Source: Thermoguttaceae bacterium
GTDB lineage: Bacteria; Planctomycetota; Planctomycetia; Pirellulales; Thermoguttaceae
Length of the DNA stretch: 64,000 nucleotides
Assembly: GCA_017937485.1 (NCBI GenBank)
Contig: JAGBDN010000054.1
Location: 1-64,000 of the forward strand
Reading direction: 5' to 3'
Shown here in pieces: positions 62,400 to 64,000 of this stretch. Position 1 is the first letter of the stretch, and each line of letters starts with the position of its first letter. Under the pieces are notes generated by a model that worked only from the letters and a program-made list of their open reading frames with translations, ran no database searches and was not told where the DNA came from. A program made the translations under genes and the position numbers.

Positions 62400-63620
62400 A
62401 TGGATAGAAGAACGTTTTTGAATACCGGCGTCGCCGGCGCGTTGTGCGGCGCTTTCGGGGCCTCCGCTTGGGCGAACGACCCGTCGAAAATCCAAGGGTT
62501 CGACCAAACGCAAACCGACGTCGACGAATCGCAAGTTTGGAAGCCGGTTAGCGACCGCAAGGTTCGCGTCGGGATCGCCGGGTTCGGCGCCTGCCAATTC
62601 GGCGCGGCGTTCGGTTTCCAAGATCATCCGAACGTCGAGGTCGTCGCCGTTACCGACCTGATTCCGGAGCGTCGCGACGGCTTGGCGAAGGCTTGCCGCT
62701 GCGAAAAGACGTACGATTCGCTCGAAGAAATGGTCGCGAAGGACGACTCGATCGAGGCGGTTTTCGTCGCGACCGACGCTCCGAACCACGTCGCGCATTG
62801 CGTCGCGGCGATGAACGCGGGCAAACACGTCGCGAGCGCGGTTCCGGCGTTTTGGGGCGGCGAGCCGGAGCAAGCCGAGTTGCTTTACGAAACGGTCAAG
62901 AAAACCGGCAAAAAGTACGGTATGTTCGAGACGAGCGCGTTTCACGACGACGTTTTCGCGGCCCGCAAACTTTACGCCGCCGGCGCGTTCGGCGAAATGA
63001 TGTACACGGAGGGGGAATACTACCATTACGCTCCGGTTTCGGCGCCGTCGTACAAGGGTTGGCGCGACGGCATGCCGGTGATGTGGTACCCGACGCACGC
63101 GACGGCGTATTACACTTGCGTTACGTTCGGTTCCTTCACCGAGGTTTCGGCGATGGGGAAACCGAGCGTCGTCGAGGCGCGTCAACCGCAAAACAACCGA
63201 TACGGCAACCGATTCGGAACGGAAGTCGGCCTGATGCGCACGTCGGAAGGCGGAATGGCGCGGATGATCGTCAGTTTCGACACGTCCGGCTCGAGCTGGG
63301 GCGGCGAAGTCGGGCGGATGCGCGGTCAGTTCGGCGCTTACGGCGAGCAGAGCAAATTCACTACGTCGCACCCGGAAATTCAAGACAAGGTCGCAAAGAT
63401 GAATCTCCGCAAACCGGCGCTTCCGCCGAATATGAGCGCCGGCGGACACGGCGGGTCGCACGGCTACCTGACGAACGACTTTATCGAGGCGATTTTGCTC
63501 GACCGTTTGCCGCTCGTGAACGTCGCGGTCGCGCTGAATACGACGATGTGCGGCGTCGTCGCGCACCAATCGGCGTTGAAAGACGGCGAGCTGCTGAAGA
63601 TTCCGCAATTCACGTTGTAA
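62400..63620 (+). CDS. Gfo/Idh/MocA family oxidoreductase, Tat-type leader
   Basis: A 406-residue NAD(P)-dependent oxidoreductase of the glucose-fructose oxidoreductase/inositol dehydrogenase family. A twin-arginine-like leader (DRRTFLNTGVAGALCGAFGA) suggests folded export. The Rossmann motif VGIAGFGACQFG is at 57-68, followed by DLIPERRD and AMNAGKHVASAVP, where the usual lysine of the EKP motif is replaced. The C-terminal dimerisation domain contains EGEYYHY. The ATG at 62400 places the RR at residues 3-4; two earlier starts in frame are possible. Sugar substrate unknown. Confidence 0.88.
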   Translation: MDRRTFLNTGVAGALCGAFGASAWANDPSKIQGFDQTQTDVDESQVWKPVSDRKVRVGIAGFGACQFGAAFGFQDHPNVEVVAVTDLIPERRDGLAKACRCEKTYDSLEEMVAKDDSIEAVFVATDAPNHVAHCVAAMNAGKHVASAVPAFWGGEPEQAELLYETVKKTGKKYGMFETSAFHDDVFAARKLYAAGAFGEMMYTEGEYYHYAPVSAPSYKGWRDGMPVMWYPTHATAYYTCVTFGSFTEVSAMGKPSVVEARQPQNNRYGNRFGTEVGLMRTSEGGMARMIVSFDTSGSSWGGEVGRMRGQFGAYGEQSKFTTSHPEIQDKVAKMNLRKPALPPNMSAGGHGGSHGYLTNDFIEAILLDRLPLVNVAVALNTTMCGVVAHQSALKDGELLKIPQFTL

Positions 63621-63670
63621 GGCGGCAAACGCGGCAAGTTTAACGGTCGCGCAAAAAAGAAAAGACGGGA

Positions 63671-63704
63671 AAACGGGCGTTTCTTCGGAAGCGTCCGTTT
63701 TTTT
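63671..63704 (+). terminator. Terminator after the Gfo/Idh/MocA gene
   Basis: A 13-bp stem (63671-63683 with 63688-63700, TTCG tetraloop, two G-U type pairs) followed by T7. Confidence 0.85.
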
Positions 63705-63803
63705 GGCGTTTTGCGAAATTTTTGCGCGAAAAAACGAGACGCGGCGGTCGGTTGGGGGTAAAATGGAAGAAACGGCGCTTCTTTTGCGTCGAGCGAGGAG
63801 AAA

Positions 63804-64000
63804 ATGGAACGAAAACGAACGATGGTTGCGATTTTAGCGGTTTTGACGGCGGCGCTTAGCGGCGGGTGCGACGACGCCGACCGAGAAAAGATCGCGGAAG
63901 ATCGGGCCCGCGCGGCGCAAGCGGTCGAGGCGCGAGCGAAAGCCGATTGGAGGGCGGCGAAGGAAACGTTCGACGAGCAAAAAACGGCGCTTTGGGAAGC
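63804..64000 (+). CDS. Lipoprotein gene, cut by the window end
   Basis: Starts at ATG 63804 after GGAG and runs open to the window edge (65 codons). The signal (MVAILAVLTAALSGGC) has a lipobox with Cys near 23, then a charged helical stretch (EKIAEDRARAAQAVEARAKADW) predicted as coiled coil. Only the N-terminus is visible; family unknown. Confidence 0.7.
   Translation, partial: MERKRTMVAILAVLTAALSGGCDDADREKIAEDRARAAQAVEARAKADWRAAKETFDEQKTALWE

Overview
The window looks like a chromosomal piece of a planctomycete. It carries a DUF1559 prepilin-like protein followed by a small lipoprotein, a DUF11-type exported protein, a DUF6807 (PmoA-like) protein and a Gfo/Idh/MocA oxidoreductase with twin-arginine-like leaders. 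It also has a four-ACT aspartokinase and a type II fatty-acid cluster with a Hanks-type kinase attached. Codons are GC-rich (GCG, GTC, GAC, CGC), and intergenic stretches are long, purine-rich and full of short repeats. The genus cannot be named from sequence alone.

Layout. 1-5.1 kb: two identical tRNA-Lys genes, a diadenylate-cyclase-domain protein, gdhA, an 8-bp microsatellite and an SDR oxidoreductase. 5.3-6.6 kb: an RNase D-like protein. 7.1-13.8 kb: an accessory row of seven independent small genes (two DUF4304-like paralogues, a 2H phosphoesterase, two SUKH/SMI1-KNR4-like proteins, a HEAT-like protein and one unknown) with strong ribosome binding sites and, in three cases, their own sigma70-like promoter. 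This resembles a polyimmunity locus. 13.8-22.8 kb (minus strand): ogt, a secreted protein, ftsK, folD, a DnaA-like gene and an FxsA-like gene. 23.4-36.0 kb (plus): DUF11 surface protein, cysteine-synthase-like enzyme, lysC, cimA, an SBF-like transporter and a clan GH-A hydrolase. 36.5-39.6 kb (minus): hydroxyacid dehydrogenase, ruvC, DUF6807 protein. 40.5-45.7 kb (plus): rpmF, fabD, fabG, acpP, fabF and a kinase-like gene. 46-52.8 kb: tRNA-Asp, flavodoxin-fold reductase, DUF1963 protein, GH51 arabinofuranosidase and a beta-helix polysaccharide-active protein. 52.9-55.5 kb: a second small accessory island with a frameshifted gene and a duplicated promoter cassette. 55.5-59.0 kb: aroC and purB, separated by about eight ~96-bp hairpin-bearing tandem repeats. 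59.5-64 kb: two identical tRNA-Pro genes, the DUF1559 gene with a 12-G tract in its first codons, a lipoprotein, a Gfo/Idh/MocA protein and a truncated lipoprotein gene.

How the genes fit together. Most of the window is housekeeping: amino acid synthesis (gdhA, lysC, cimA, aroC), purine and folate metabolism (purB, folD), DNA work (ftsK, dnaA-like, ruvC, ogt, rnd-like) and fatty acid synthesis. Exported carbohydrate-active proteins suggest growth on plant polysaccharide. The least ordinary parts are the immunity-like row, the duplicated promoter cassette, the 96-bp array, the G-tract with phase-variation potential, and the low-complexity Gly/Asn/Glu/Gln inserts that recur in unrelated proteins. 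No CRISPR array, insertion sequence, rRNA or recognisable riboswitch was seen.
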